This document shows positions 45,420 through 53,983 of a stretch of 59,973 nucleotides of DNA, one piece after another. The notes beneath the pieces are model-generated. The model saw nothing but the letters and a program-made list of their open reading frames with translations. It did not search any database and had not been told where the DNA came from. Location of the stretch: the IMG/VR virus record IMGVR_UViG_3300035145_001735, positions 1 through 59,973 of that record. One strand, 5' to 3'. The number at the start of each line of letters is the position of its first letter. The stretch's first letter is position 1. Position numbers and translations under genes: made by a program. This stretch comes from a virus.

Positions 45420-46282
45420 AACAGTATTTAGATGCGTTACAATATATTTTTGATAACGGAGAAGAAGTTACTGATCGTACCGGAGTAGGTACAAAGAGCG
45501 TGTTTGGATATCAAATGCGCTTTAATTTACAAGACGGCTTTCCTGCTGTTACTACTAAACGTCTTGCATGGAAAAGTGTGGTTGGAGAACTGTTATGGTT
45601 CTTAGAGGGCAGTACAGACGAGCGTAGACTAGCCGAACTTACGTATGGAGAACATCGTGGCAAGTTAATAGACAAAACAACTATTTGGACTGCTAATGCT
45701 GACAAGCAAGGTGTAGAACTAGGCTACCTTAACAACAAATTTACAAAACACTTAGGTCCTGTGTATGGCGCACAGTGGCGTAACTTTAATGGCGAACACC
45801 CAAAGTGTGATCAAATTGCTAACATTATTAAACAAATTAAAACAGAACCAGACAGTAGACGTATTATACTAAGTGCTTGGAATCCATTAAAAATTGAAGA
45901 AATGGCATTACCTCCATGTCATACACTAGCACAGTTTAGAGTAATGAACGGTCGTCTAAGTTGTCAACTATACCAGCGTAGTGCAGATATGTTCTTAGGC
46001 GTACCGTTTAACATTGCAAGTTACAGTCTACTAACACATATGCTAGCACACATCTGTGAACTGGAAGTTGGCGAGTTTGTGTGGACTGGCGGTGATTGTC
46101 ACATTTATATGAATCACTTAGAACAAGTCGAAGAGCAACTAACAAGAGACGAACGTAAACTACCTTACTTGTTTATGCCTCCTTTCTGTGATTTAGAAAC
46201 ATTACTAAACACAAGAACCTCAGATTACAAACTTGTAGGATATGATCCGATGCCAAGTATTAAGGCGCCAATGGCTGTATAA
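45416..46282 (+). CDS. thyA: Thymidylate synthase (ThyA)
   Basis: It converts dUMP to dTMP using methylene-tetrahydrofolate. The start is TTG at 45416 with GGAAGAGGG upstream. DRTGVGTKSVFGYQMRFNLQ, FPAVTTKRLAWKSVVGELLW, GPVYGAQWRNF, the catalytic Cys in MALPPCHTLAQF (about residue 168), QRSADMFLGVPFNIASY and GDCHIYMNHLEQV are all present in order. At 288 residues it is of normal length. It closes the nucleotide metabolism operon with DHFR. Confidence 0.95.
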   Translation: MKQYLDALQYIFDNGEEVTDRTGVGTKSVFGYQMRFNLQDGFPAVTTKRLAWKSVVGELLWFLEGSTDERRLAELTYGEHRGKLIDKTTIWTANADKQGVELGYLNNKFTKHLGPVYGAQWRNFNGEHPKCDQIANIIKQIKTEPDSRRIILSAWNPLKIEEMALPPCHTLAQFRVMNGRLSCQLYQRSADMFLGVPFNIASYSLLTHMLAHICELEVGEFVWTGGDCHIYMNHLEQVEEQLTRDERKLPYLFMPPFCDLETLLNTRTSDYKLVGYDPMPSIKAPMAV

Positions 46283-46301
46283 ATATTTTTATGAAATATT
46301 T
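46278..46301 (+). promoter_or_regulatory. Perfect late promoter TATAAATA overlapping a hairpin around the start codon at 46291
   Basis: TATAAATA (46278-46285) is a full T4 late -10 match only 5 bases from the ATG. AAATATTT (46281-46288) and AAATATTT (46294-46301) form an 8-bp hairpin with the ATG in its loop. A late message would start about at the ATG and lack the left arm, so it would be leaderless. Read-through message would hide the start. Confidence 0.55.
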
Positions 46302-46845
46302 TACTCAGTTAAATTATCCAGAGTATGATTTAAAAACAGAGTTATATAATCTACTAGATAATAATAAAATTACATGGCATCATGGACAAATATGTATTAC
46401 TGGAGTCGAAGATGATCCAGATAATCAATCCATTGGTTGTGGTAGTTTATACTATGACTGGGATAATTCGTACTATGATGATCAAAATAATTTTGTTTTA
46501 CCTAAACGTAAAAAAATATACAAAGAAACAGATTTTAAAATATTAAACTCAGCGTTCCGTGGAACACTCTTCGAAAATGTACACAACATGCTAACTGAAA
46601 AACATACAGTTGGACGTATTAGGTTAATGAAATCAAAATTAAAAACTTGCTTGTCGTGGCATACAGATGATTCAACTAGAATACATTACCCTATAGTAAC
46701 ACAACCCGGTTGTATGATGGTAATCGAAGATGAAGTTATGCACATGCCAACTAACACATGGTGGCACACAGATACTACAAAGGAACACACTGCTTTTAAC
46801 GGAAGCAAAGAAGATAGAATTCATCTTGTTGTTTGTTTAACATGA
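46291..46845 (+). CDS. 2OG-Fe(II) oxygenase, aspartyl/asparaginyl hydroxylase-like (184 aa)
   Basis: The C-terminal half has a jelly-roll dioxygenase pattern: VGRIRLMKSKLKTCLSWHTDD (HxD iron ligands), then PGCMMVIEDEVMHMPTNTWW and EHTAFNGSKEDRIHLVVCL (distal His and 2OG-binding Arg). This matches small 2OG oxygenases of the Asp/Asn beta-hydroxylase type that occur in marine phages. It is the first gene of the tailoring cluster and has its own late promoter. The substrate is unknown. Confidence 0.7.
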   Translation: MKYFTQLNYPEYDLKTELYNLLDNNKITWHHGQICITGVEDDPDNQSIGCGSLYYDWDNSYYDDQNNFVLPKRKKIYKETDFKILNSAFRGTLFENVHNMLTEKHTVGRIRLMKSKLKTCLSWHTDDSTRIHYPIVTQPGCMMVIEDEVMHMPTNTWWHTDTTKEHTAFNGSKEDRIHLVVCLT

Positions 46846-47399
46846 ATAAAATTGCACTTACAGGACATACCAGCGGGTTAGGACTTGCTATACACAATCA
46901 TTTTTCAATAGAATGTGTTTTTTCTAGATCCAATAACTATGATTTGCTTGATGCAAAAAATATTAAAAGTATGGTTAATGCTGCTCAAGACTGTGATATT
47001 TTTATTAACAATGCTTTTCCTGCAATTGCAGCAGATAAAGTAGAAGGCATGAGTACACAGTTAGATATATTATATCAAATGTATCAGCGTTGGGAAAAAC
47101 ACAACAACAAATTAATTATTAACTTAGGATCAAACACAAGCGACGGAATTAAAAAACATGTATGGCCATATGCTGCAGCAAAAGCCGCTACTGATAAAGC
47201 ATGTGAACAACTATCGTATTTAAAAGATGGACCTAAGGTTTGTAATCTTAGATTTGGATATATTGACTTTCCGCATATTAACAAGATAGCGCCAAACGAA
47301 AAGAAGATATCCGTTGCAACTGCACTTAATTCTATACAATATGTTATTAACACCTTCAATGCCGGAAATACAGTCAGAGAACTTACAGTAATACCATGA
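46842..47399 (+). CDS. Short-chain dehydrogenase/reductase-like (185 aa)
   Basis: The ATG at 46842 overlaps the previous stop (ATGA). NKIALTGHTSGLGLAIHNHF is the SDR cofactor loop (TGxxxGxG), then DIFINNAF, LIINLGSNTSDGIKKHVW and the active-site PYAAAKAATDKA (YxxxK). The protein is shorter than typical SDRs (about 250) but has the core. It shares ancestry with the minus-strand SDR at 57613. Probably oxidises or reduces an alcohol or carbonyl in the cluster product. Confidence 0.75.
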   Translation: MNKIALTGHTSGLGLAIHNHFSIECVFSRSNNYDLLDAKNIKSMVNAAQDCDIFINNAFPAIAADKVEGMSTQLDILYQMYQRWEKHNNKLIINLGSNTSDGIKKHVWPYAAAKAATDKACEQLSYLKDGPKVCNLRFGYIDFPHINKIAPNEKKISVATALNSIQYVINTFNAGNTVRELTVIP

Positions 47400-48055
47400 T
47401 CGAATTTGACTTGCCACCTGAGACATTAGAGCAACTTATCGAGTTATCAGTTACTGGTAAAGCAAGCGAAATGTACGAACTAAGCATTATAGAAGAACAA
47501 GAAAAAATAAAAAATATTATAAGTTCTTTTATTGATACAAAACATTACCATTATGGAAACTTGTTTTCACACATTAACCCATTTACAATACATGCAGATA
47601 TATCTGACAAAAAACAAACAATAATGTTAATGCCTATATCTGCAGCACCATCTCAACATTTTATAGTATTTGATCAAACAATTAATAGTCCGAGTCCTGT
47701 AAGTTGGATTTGGAATATATTTGATGATAAAACTGATAAAGAATTAGAAGAAATGTATTATCTAAGTGCATTAAAAAGTAGACCATGTGAATACAAAAAC
47801 ATATCAGGGTTAACAAATAAACCAATCGACGATGGTTTAATGCAACACCTACCTTACAGTAAAGAGTTTTACTACAGTCTAAGCGGGAAAGCATGGCCAT
47901 ATACACCAGGCAAAGCATTGATATTTTCTGCTGTTCACCCACATGCCACAGGTATAATGCAGTCTCCTAAGATTGGCTGTACTGTACAGTTTAATGTTTC
48001 GTATGAGCAAGTAATACTTGGGCTGAATTCATCAATACAACACAACCGATTTTAA
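47396..48055 (+). CDS. 2OG-Fe(II) oxygenase-like, convergent paralogue of the 47991 gene (219 aa)
   Basis: A jelly-roll dioxygenase pattern is visible: FTIHADISDKKQTIMLMPI (HxD), then GKALIFSAVHPHATGIMQS (distal His), and KIGCTVQFN. A segment LPYSKEFYYSLSGKAWPYTPG is clearly related to LPYGNEDFYHGLTGVAWHWRPG in the opposite-strand gene (quoted in two parts there). The two genes overlap tail to tail by 65 bases. It is coupled to the SDR upstream (ATGA overlap). Confidence 0.65.
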   Translation: MIEFDLPPETLEQLIELSVTGKASEMYELSIIEEQEKIKNIISSFIDTKHYHYGNLFSHINPFTIHADISDKKQTIMLMPISAAPSQHFIVFDQTINSPSPVSWIWNIFDDKTDKELEEMYYLSALKSRPCEYKNISGLTNKPIDDGLMQHLPYSKEFYYSLSGKAWPYTPGKALIFSAVHPHATGIMQSPKIGCTVQFNVSYEQVILGLNSSIQHNRF

Positions 48056-48680
48056 ATGCACTCTGCACTGCAGTTCCGTGTATTTGACTGCTTTTAAATA
48101 GCAATGCAGCACCAGGTCTCCAGTGCCATGCAACACCTGTTAGTCCATGATAAAAATCTTCATTACCGTAAGGTAATAAATTTTGTATATCTGCAGGTAA
48201 CGGCTGATCAGTAATTGCACTTACACCCGGTGTGTCTGCAGGACGTACATCAACTAATACTTCACTTGGTAAGTGATCGTTATCAGCATCACTAGTGCTC
48301 TGATGTTCAGGACCTGCTGGTTCATGTTTTTCGTGTTCTATACTACTAAGTCTCCAACTCATACCATGTGATGTAAACTGTTGATCAAATACTAGTAGAC
48401 GCTGTTCTTGTTCAGTAGTCTTGTATAAAGGTACACATAAATTGTAAATAGCATTCTTTTTGTATCTGTCTACATGTAACGGAATTGGCTGTGTATGTGC
48501 ATAGATATATGCTGTTTCCATTATATTAGTATCTAAGTAAGAACCAAACGCACGTTCACGTAATTCAGCAGGTACATTCATATAAAAAGGATCTACCCGT
48601 GTTTCTAGGTCAACATGTTCACGCACATAACTCATTAGTATATCAATTGTGTGCTGTTGTATTGCTACTTCTTGTGTCAT
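47991..48680 (-). CDS. 2OG-Fe(II) oxygenase-like (229 aa)
   Basis: The HxD site is in IPLHVDRYKKNAIYNLCVPL and the distal His is in AALLFKSSQIHGTAVQS, followed by KIGCVVLMN. The LLPYGNEDFYHGLTG segment matches its convergent paralogue. It is a small-molecule or protein hydroxylase of the family common in marine T4-like phages. It is the first of an unbroken minus-strand series; its start overlaps the stop of the gene at 48677. Confidence 0.65.
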   Translation of the reverse strand: MTQEVAIQQHTIDILMSYVREHVDLETRVDPFYMNVPAELRERAFGSYLDTNIMETAYIYAHTQPIPLHVDRYKKNAIYNLCVPLYKTTEQEQRLLVFDQQFTSHGMSWRLSSIEHEKHEPAGPEHQSTSDADNDHLPSEVLVDVRPADTPGVSAITDQPLPADIQNLLPYGNEDFYHGLTGVAWHWRPGAALLFKSSQIHGTAVQSAFKIGCVVLMNSAQVLLAHTKH

Positions 48681-49291
48681 TGTGGTAAATCATCAACACC
48701 ATCTAAACTGAACATCAGTGCAATTCTAGGACGATTGCTCATGTTCACAACTGCATGTGGATATCCGATATTTAGGAAGTAAGCATTACCATCTTCTAAA
48801 TTGTAGGCTTCTAGATCGCCGTCACGTTTAAACAAATTAACAACATTGTTACCTCCGTGGATAGGACAAATACAACGCACAGCATAACTCACATCGTAGT
48901 CAACATGAAAAGGAATTATTTTACCTGGTGCAAGTTTTGTAATGCGTACACGACTTGCAGGTGCTTTTAACTGTGTTACAACTTGTTCAAAGTAACTGCC
49001 TGTGTACTGTTCCGTAGGAACATTGTACAAGTGTTCTTCACGTCTACGCAATCTTTCTTTGATACTGGCTTCGTATGGCAATATTTCACTTGGTGTTGTT
49101 AGGTTAATTTGCTCAAAGTTATCGTAAACATTTGCTACCAGTTCCATGTGATTGTCACACAGCATAGGATTGGCAGTTCTAACATCTGTGTAACTTTCTG
49201 CCAGTGCATCTGCTGCACTGCGTAAACGTTCTAGATCAATATCCAAATTGAAATTATGTATAGTGGGCAGTTGATGCTTTTTTAAACTCAT
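48677..49291 (-). CDS. Aspartyl/asparaginyl beta-hydroxylase-like 2OG oxygenase (204 aa)
   Basis: The core has ASRVRITKLAPGKIIPFHVDYD (HxD), then AVRCICPIHGGNNVVNLF, and AYFLNIGYPHAVVNMSNRPRI with the distal His and Arg. This order matches the LpxO/AspH-like hydroxylase domain. AspH-like proteins hydroxylate proteins, and LpxO hydroxylates lipid A fatty acids. Either would make sense for envelope or virion modification. The gene overlaps its neighbours by 4 and 38 bases. Confidence 0.75.
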   Translation of the reverse strand: MSLKKHQLPTIHNFNLDIDLERLRSAADALAESYTDVRTANPMLCDNHMELVANVYDNFEQINLTTPSEILPYEASIKERLRRREEHLYNVPTEQYTGSYFEQVVTQLKAPASRVRITKLAPGKIIPFHVDYDVSYAVRCICPIHGGNNVVNLFKRDGDLEAYNLEDGNAYFLNIGYPHAVVNMSNRPRIALMFSLDGVDDLPQ

Positions 49292-49895
49292 AGTATTCTC
49301 CTACTTGTTCTAAGTTTATTCCTTGTTGTTGCATTTGTTGTTCATAATCAACTATTGTGCTTAGTTGATGATACCGTGAAAACGGCAACGCCAGATCTTC
49401 ATAGTATACAACTGTACCTTCAACAGCGTCTAACTGATCTTTTATAGCAAAAAATTGATCTAAACTGGCCTGCAAATCAACAGTGTTATCAATATTTATA
49501 TCGTGGGCATATTCCACATCAACTATGCCAGCAGTACGCCAATGTACCAATTCCTGCCACATAAAGCTCAATGCCCAACGCCAAAGGTTTTTGCGTTTCA
49601 GTACCAACACTTGATCATTACAGTAAAAATCTACAAACCATGTGTTGTAATAATCAAATTGATCAGTTTGCAAATAGTTTATATGATGCTTGAACGTGTA
49701 TTCACGTCCCAGTTCACGCTCACTGTTAAGCCATGCTATTTTGGTTGCTGTATCCCATTCGCTTTTTATATCAGGATTCAAAAACTCTGCCTTGTCATGT
49801 GGCTTGTACACATTGGGCAACAGAAGATTTTCACGGTCAATGTGCTCGTAGTAATAACTGCTACCCGAACGAGGTGCACTCAACAGTACCTTCAT
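49254..49895 (-). CDS. Sulfotransferase-like protein (213 aa)
   Basis: The N-terminus (MKVLLSAPRSGSSYYYEHI) has the PRSGSS loop that binds the 5'-phosphosulfate of PAPS. VLVLKRKNLWRWALSFMWQE near residue 95 corresponds to the 3'-phosphate loop (R-x7-S). EGTVVYYEDLALPFSRYHQL follows. These enzymes transfer sulfate from PAPS to hydroxyl or amino groups. The kinase at 44578 could provide PAPS. Acceptor unknown. Overlaps the adjacent genes on both sides. Confidence 0.75.
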   Translation of the reverse strand: MKVLLSAPRSGSSYYYEHIDRENLLLPNVYKPHDKAEFLNPDIKSEWDTATKIAWLNSERELGREYTFKHHINYLQTDQFDYYNTWFVDFYCNDQVLVLKRKNLWRWALSFMWQELVHWRTAGIVDVEYAHDINIDNTVDLQASLDQFFAIKDQLDAVEGTVVYYEDLALPFSRYHQLSTIVDYEQQMQQQGINLEQVGEYYEFKKASTAHYT

Positions 49896-50494
49896 ATATA
49901 GTCCTCAGCAGGCACAATCAAATCACTTTTGGGTTGCCAAACATAGTCAGGATCTTGTAATCTAATACTGTAAACATACTGTACAATTGGTCCTGTTTTG
50001 AACAAAAAGTCTGGTTCTAACTGTAAACTGTTATACCATTCACCCGTTGTCCATTCATTGAAACTGCTAACAGTCATACGTTTTTTACGTTGATACAGTG
50101 CATTGATTGCACGTTTTGTAATGTCATGTGTAACGTACAGTATTTGATAACCTTGTTCTCTAGCCCACGGTATCTGCAGTTCTCCCATACGCAAACCACA
50201 ATGTGTAAAACGATAGTCTTTTAATATATGATATCTACAAATTCTAACAGCAATGTCAGGATCATTTGTATAATGAGATTGCTCTGCTGCACTAATGCTA
50301 ATTAGTTTATTATCTATAAAGCACATCCAAGTTTCAATACGAGGATCGTCTGGATCGTAATGTCTTGACTTGTATTTTACAAAACTATCATTACCTTCAG
50401 CAATGCATTGTTTAGCAAACTCGTGTACTAAAGGTCTATAGTAGTCAGGATCTTCACTGTATCTATAAATTGAGATGTTCTGTTGTGATTGCAT
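49892..50494 (-). CDS. GNAT-like N-acyltransferase (200 aa)
   Basis: The layout fits a GNAT fold: IETWMCFIDNKLISISAAEQ, then ILKDYRFTHCGLRMGELQIP and REQGYQILYVTHDITKRAIN with ALYQRKKRM after it, which is the usual acyl-CoA-proximal helix order. These proteins transfer acetyl or other acyl groups to amines. The match is by fold pattern and is moderate. It is coupled to both neighbours by overlaps. Confidence 0.6.
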   Translation of the reverse strand: MQSQQNISIYRYSEDPDYYRPLVHEFAKQCIAEGNDSFVKYKSRHYDPDDPRIETWMCFIDNKLISISAAEQSHYTNDPDIAVRICRYHILKDYRFTHCGLRMGELQIPWAREQGYQILYVTHDITKRAINALYQRKKRMTVSSFNEWTTGEWYNSLQLEPDFLFKTGPIVQYVYSIRLQDPDYVWQPKSDLIVPAEDYI

Positions 50495-51257
50495 ATTCTT
50501 TATATTTGTTCCAACTTTTTTCTAGCAACTCGTGCCATTTAGGTAAATCGTAAACACCATGTAATACCAATTGCACTCGCTCACGCATTTCAAATCCACG
50601 GTCAACACCATGTTCATATACTGCACCATCATATGCAAATGCATTTGTTTCTGGAGGTAACATAGGATAAACTTGTGTAGCATCACTATCTGGAGTCATG
50701 TAAAAATGTTCGTTACGCCAATCAGTTACTCTGCTCCATCTAAAGTGCAAGTGACTAGGTGCCTGTGTTTTAAGTATATCGTTTATTGCTAATTCTTCGT
50801 CATAGTGACAAGGTATTGCTTGTGGTGATTGTACAAAAAATGCTTGGTGTATAGTTTCAAATGGTAAGTTTTCAACATACTCAATAATGTCAGGAAATGC
50901 TTCTGTTGCAAAGCCATACCAGTCTGGATTAGCACCGGCTTGCCCGCACATGTTTGGTTTTAAAAATGTTAACTGTCCTACATTACGAGTTTGATAATAG
51001 TATTCTTGTAAAGTTGGATCTTCTGCTAAATCTGCTACTAAATCCATATCAACATCTAAGTAAGGTAAATCAACTGGTGTCCATACCATATCACGATATC
51101 CTGTATATTCATCATTTAATGAAAGATATTCGTAACTTGGACGATCTACTTTAACTAATGTACCAGGATCATCATTGATATAGCGCCTAATAGGTTCGCC
51201 ATTTTCATAATATTCTATTTCGTTTTTTACTATACGAAAGTTATCTGTATTGTACAT
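50463..51257 (-). CDS. Putative 2OG-Fe(II) oxygenase, AspH-like (264 aa)
   Basis: The C-terminal half has AFFVQSPQAIPCHYDEELAI (HxD), then HLHFRWSRVTDWRNEHFYM and FAYDGAVYEHGVDRGFEMRE with distal His, and RVQLVLHGVYD with the basic residue. This follows the iron-oxygenase core but is divergent. The N-terminal 80 residues are unmatched. Its role within the cluster may be hydroxylation of a cluster intermediate. Confidence 0.6.
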   Translation of the reverse strand: MYNTDNFRIVKNEIEYYENGEPIRRYINDDPGTLVKVDRPSYEYLSLNDEYTGYRDMVWTPVDLPYLDVDMDLVADLAEDPTLQEYYYQTRNVGQLTFLKPNMCGQAGANPDWYGFATEAFPDIIEYVENLPFETIHQAFFVQSPQAIPCHYDEELAINDILKTQAPSHLHFRWSRVTDWRNEHFYMTPDSDATQVYPMLPPETNAFAYDGAVYEHGVDRGFEMRERVQLVLHGVYDLPKWHELLEKSWNKYKEYAITTEHLNL

Positions 51258-51732
51258 CTAATATTGTCCTATGTCCTACAGGTATGTTTAAATTAAATTC
51301 ATACCTAAAATGTTCGTAACGATTAAAATAATCCAAATCAGTATACGGCAAGTCTTCTGTATTTTTATTATTTACTTCATGTATAATGGCACGTTTTGGT
51401 TTATAAAAATTACAAATACGTTCAAACATGTTCAATGGATCGTTGTCATAAATTAACACACTTCCAAACACAATAACATCACATGCAACTAATTTTAAAT
51501 TATTCCAGTCTCGAATTTCAAATGTTTTGTCAGGATATGTTTGTTTAGCAAAATTTATAGGTTCCTCACTAGTATCGAAACCATAATAATCATATGTATG
51601 TTTTTTTAAATATTTGTTTACTTCACCTGTACGACATCCTACATCGACTATATGTTTACAATTATTTTTAACAACAATTGTGGCTATTGTTTGATACAGT
51701 ACACTAGCATCAGTACTGTCTAAATAGTTCAT
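51241..51732 (-). CDS. SAM-dependent methyltransferase, class I (163 aa)
   Basis: The SAM-binding motif I is HIVDVGCRTGEVNKYLKKH, with YYGFDTSEEPINFAKQTYPD (motif II) and LVACDVIVFGSVLIYDN (motif IV-like). I use the ATG at 51732; an upstream TTG or GTG (51786, 51780) with GGAG would overlap the TauD-like gene by about 50 bases. The protein is short for the family. Its product could be methylation of a small molecule in the cluster. Confidence 0.75.
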   Translation of the reverse strand: MNYLDSTDASVLYQTIATIVVKNNCKHIVDVGCRTGEVNKYLKKHTYDYYGFDTSEEPINFAKQTYPDKTFEIRDWNNLKLVACDVIVFGSVLIYDNDPLNMFERICNFYKPKRAIIHEVNNKNTEDLPYTDLDYFNRYEHFRYEFNLNIPVGHRTILDVQYR

Positions 51733-51736
51733 TTCC

Positions 51737-52558
51737 TCAATAGTGTAATTCTTCTGCAGGTGTGATGTGTTGATAATCACAAGCAATTCTCCAAAGCAAT
51801 CTATTCCTATCTAGAACAGGTGTACGCCTATGTAGTGTTGTAAACTGATCCATTAATAACAAGTCACCACGTTTAAAAATATGATGATACTGATGCTTAC
51901 TTTTAAAAATAATAGGCATAAGTTTTTTGATCATTTCTTCATGGTCTATTTTCTTTTTACCTTCCCACGCACCAATGATAAAATGATATGGAAAGTAAAA
52001 ATAACTTTTACCTGTATGCGGATGTTCGCCTACTAACGGACGTATACTTCCTTTATTTTTACTCATAAACTCTAGTTCAGGATCATCGTCGTCTAAGTGA
52101 TACATTGTATTGTTTTGGAACTTAATACGTATTTTTATACTACGCCAGTATTCTTGTTCGTCCTTGCTTAGTTCATAAAAAGGATCACTAGTATTACATA
52201 TGCTTAGTGTAGTATTAATGTCTTCTTCTATGCAGTATAGTCCAATTACAATTTTATCAATTAAGTGTCTACTGTTACCATTACTGTGCCATCCTAGTTC
52301 TGTATCTCCGAACATACCAATCTTTTTACCATCATCGTCACGTTTGCCTGTAACTAAAAATATCTCAGGATATTCTTTTGGATTCATAAACAAGTCAGGT
52401 GCTTCACATTCGCCAAACTTTTTCATTGTGTTAATATAATCACGTTGTGTTAAGTTTTGCTCGTGAAATATAGTCATACCAACAGTTTGCAATTCATTTG
52501 CAATAAGTTGTAAATCATTTATTTTAGTAATATCGTCTATTCTTCTATTAGGTTGCAT
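51737..52558 (-). CDS. TauD/CAS-like 2OG oxygenase with HxN in place of HxD
   Basis: The family signature is GWHSNGNSRHLIDKIVIGLY near residue 92, then TGKSYFYFPYHFIIG, LLLMDQFTTLHRRTPVLDRN and LWRIACDYQ with distal His and the 2OG-binding Arg. In TauD the motif is WHxDxS. Here the Asp position is Asn (codon AAT), so the iron triad may be altered; iron halogenases, for example, lack this carboxylate. Otherwise the length (273) and order are normal. Reaction could be hydroxylation, halogenation or something else. Confidence 0.75.
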   Translation of the reverse strand: MQPNRRIDDITKINDLQLIANELQTVGMTIFHEQNLTQRDYINTMKKFGECEAPDLFMNPKEYPEIFLVTGKRDDDGKKIGMFGDTELGWHSNGNSRHLIDKIVIGLYCIEEDINTTLSICNTSDPFYELSKDEQEYWRSIKIRIKFQNNTMYHLDDDDPELEFMSKNKGSIRPLVGEHPHTGKSYFYFPYHFIIGAWEGKKKIDHEEMIKKLMPIIFKSKHQYHHIFKRGDLLLMDQFTTLHRRTPVLDRNRLLWRIACDYQHITPAEELHY

Positions 52559-53327
52559 GATATTGCTCCTTAATCAAATCGGCAATACATAATCTATTTG
52601 TATAGTTACGTCTAAACTTATTGTAACACGAATCGTCAGAAGTTGCAAGCCAAATTGCATCGCTAGGTGTAAGATTTAATTCTTCGCATATACTTGTTTG
52701 ATATGGTTTAAGTGTATCATAAACTAAATTACTGTCTATGCACTGCATCAAATGTTCTCCTAATCCCATACTATAATAATTATAGTACTTGGCACTAGTA
52801 TGCAATGGTTCCAATCGCTTGTCAGGTGTACGACTCCAGTAATATCCAATTCTATAATTACGTAAACCAAAGCATTTGCTAAAACTAAAAAACACACGTT
52901 CTACATTGTTTGGTATATCAATGTATTTCTTTTTTGTACTTAACAAGTATGCTAAATCTAATACAACAGGCATGTCTGTAGGAATTGTGCAATAGTTGCC
53001 ATCATAACTTGTTGGATTACTAAGATATAAAACTTCTCCAGTTGATTTACCAGTAACCCATTGATAGTCATCAGCGGCCATTTTAATTGTACGCTTTTCT
53101 TGCCACATCCAATAATTGAGACCTTCAGTAATACCATTCAATGGATAAAAGTAATCAAATGTACTTAAATCACAATAAGGCTTTAAATAATCAACTATTT
53201 GACTTTGATGCTTGTGCACTGCAGTATAGTTATCGAATGTATAAGACTCTACTGCACTTATTACTTCACGTATAGGAAACGTGCGGATAGCAAGACTTTG
53301 ATTTAATATTTTTTGAATTTTTTCCAT
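52548..53327 (-). CDS. Compact PLP-dependent aminotransferase-like protein (259 aa)
   Basis: The protein shows a fold-type I pattern: LNGITEGLNYWMWQEKRTIK, then YLSNPTSYDGNYC (NPT), VVLDLAYLLS (Asp for the pyridine nitrogen) and ERVFFSFSKCFGLRNYRIGY with the PLP Lys in SFSKCFGL. This resembles histidinol-phosphate or aspartate aminotransferases. At 259 residues it is about 100 shorter than usual, lacking most of the small domain. It could be a dedicated transaminase or decarboxylase. Overlaps the TauD-like gene by 11 bases. Confidence 0.75.
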   Translation of the reverse strand: MEKIQKILNQSLAIRTFPIREVISAVESYTFDNYTAVHKHQSQIVDYLKPYCDLSTFDYFYPLNGITEGLNYWMWQEKRTIKMAADDYQWVTGKSTGEVLYLSNPTSYDGNYCTIPTDMPVVLDLAYLLSTKKKYIDIPNNVERVFFSFSKCFGLRNYRIGYYWSRTPDKRLEPLHTSAKYYNYYSMGLGEHLMQCIDSNLVYDTLKPYQTSICEELNLTPSDAIWLATSDDSCYNKFRRNYTNRLCIADLIKEQYHAT

Positions 53328-53329
53328 AA

Positions 53330-53983
53330 CTATACAGTTTTAAATACACCAATTTTTATTAATTGCTGTGCAATCCACCCACCAGTATCATATGTGTGTA
53401 ATCGAATTTTTCTAAAGTTGTTGTGATGTTCACGATGATAGCCTTCACCTGCAATCAACAGGTTAAGCCATGGTACATTTGATCCACCTTCTTCACGATG
53501 TCCTACTGTGTTTAACAATCCAAAACCAAGTTTTGCATGAATGAATGGCATAAGTGCAAATGCTACAAAGAATTTAAAACTGATCAGCAAACTGACGATC
53601 CATACAGCCGTTACAATTTTAAACCAATGATTATGACAGAATACCAAACGTGGATTCTCATATAGATCTTTTGCATACTTGACAGGTATACGAGGAATAT
53701 CCCAGGTGGTTAGTAGTACACGCCAATAACCTACGTGCTTTGCAGCGTGTGGATCTTCAGGTCCGTCGCTGTGTGCATGATGCATTCTGTGACTAGCAAT
53801 CCAACCGATAGGTGAACGTATAACTGCAATCATAAGCATAGCAAGTCCAACTGTTTCAAACCACACCGGTACACGAAACTGTCGATGACAATAATATCTA
53901 TGTAACAAAATACTTGCACCCCAATGGGATATCAGTGTTCCCCACAAGTATCCAATTGCTATTACCCAAATCCAATCCATCAA
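53330..53983 (-). CDS. Membrane fatty acid desaturase (delta-9/SCD type)
   Basis: The three histidine boxes of the acyl desaturase family are present: LHRYYCHRQF (HxxxxH, about residue 28), ASHRMHHAHSD (HxxHH, about 64) and GYHREHHNNF (HxxHH, about 183). Between them lie hydrophobic spans (TVGLAMLMIAVI, TAVWIVSLLISFKFFVAFAL). It introduces a double bond in an acyl chain using a di-iron centre in the membrane. A phage copy could alter host membrane or make an acyl part of the cluster product. Shorter than cellular versions (about 300). Confidence 0.88.
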   Translation of the reverse strand: MMDWIWVIAIGYLWGTLISHWGASILLHRYYCHRQFRVPVWFETVGLAMLMIAVIRSPIGWIASHRMHHAHSDGPEDPHAAKHVGYWRVLLTTWDIPRIPVKYAKDLYENPRLVFCHNHWFKIVTAVWIVSLLISFKFFVAFALMPFIHAKLGFGLLNTVGHREEGGSNVPWLNLLIAGEGYHREHHNNFRKIRLHTYDTGGWIAQQLIKIGVFKTV

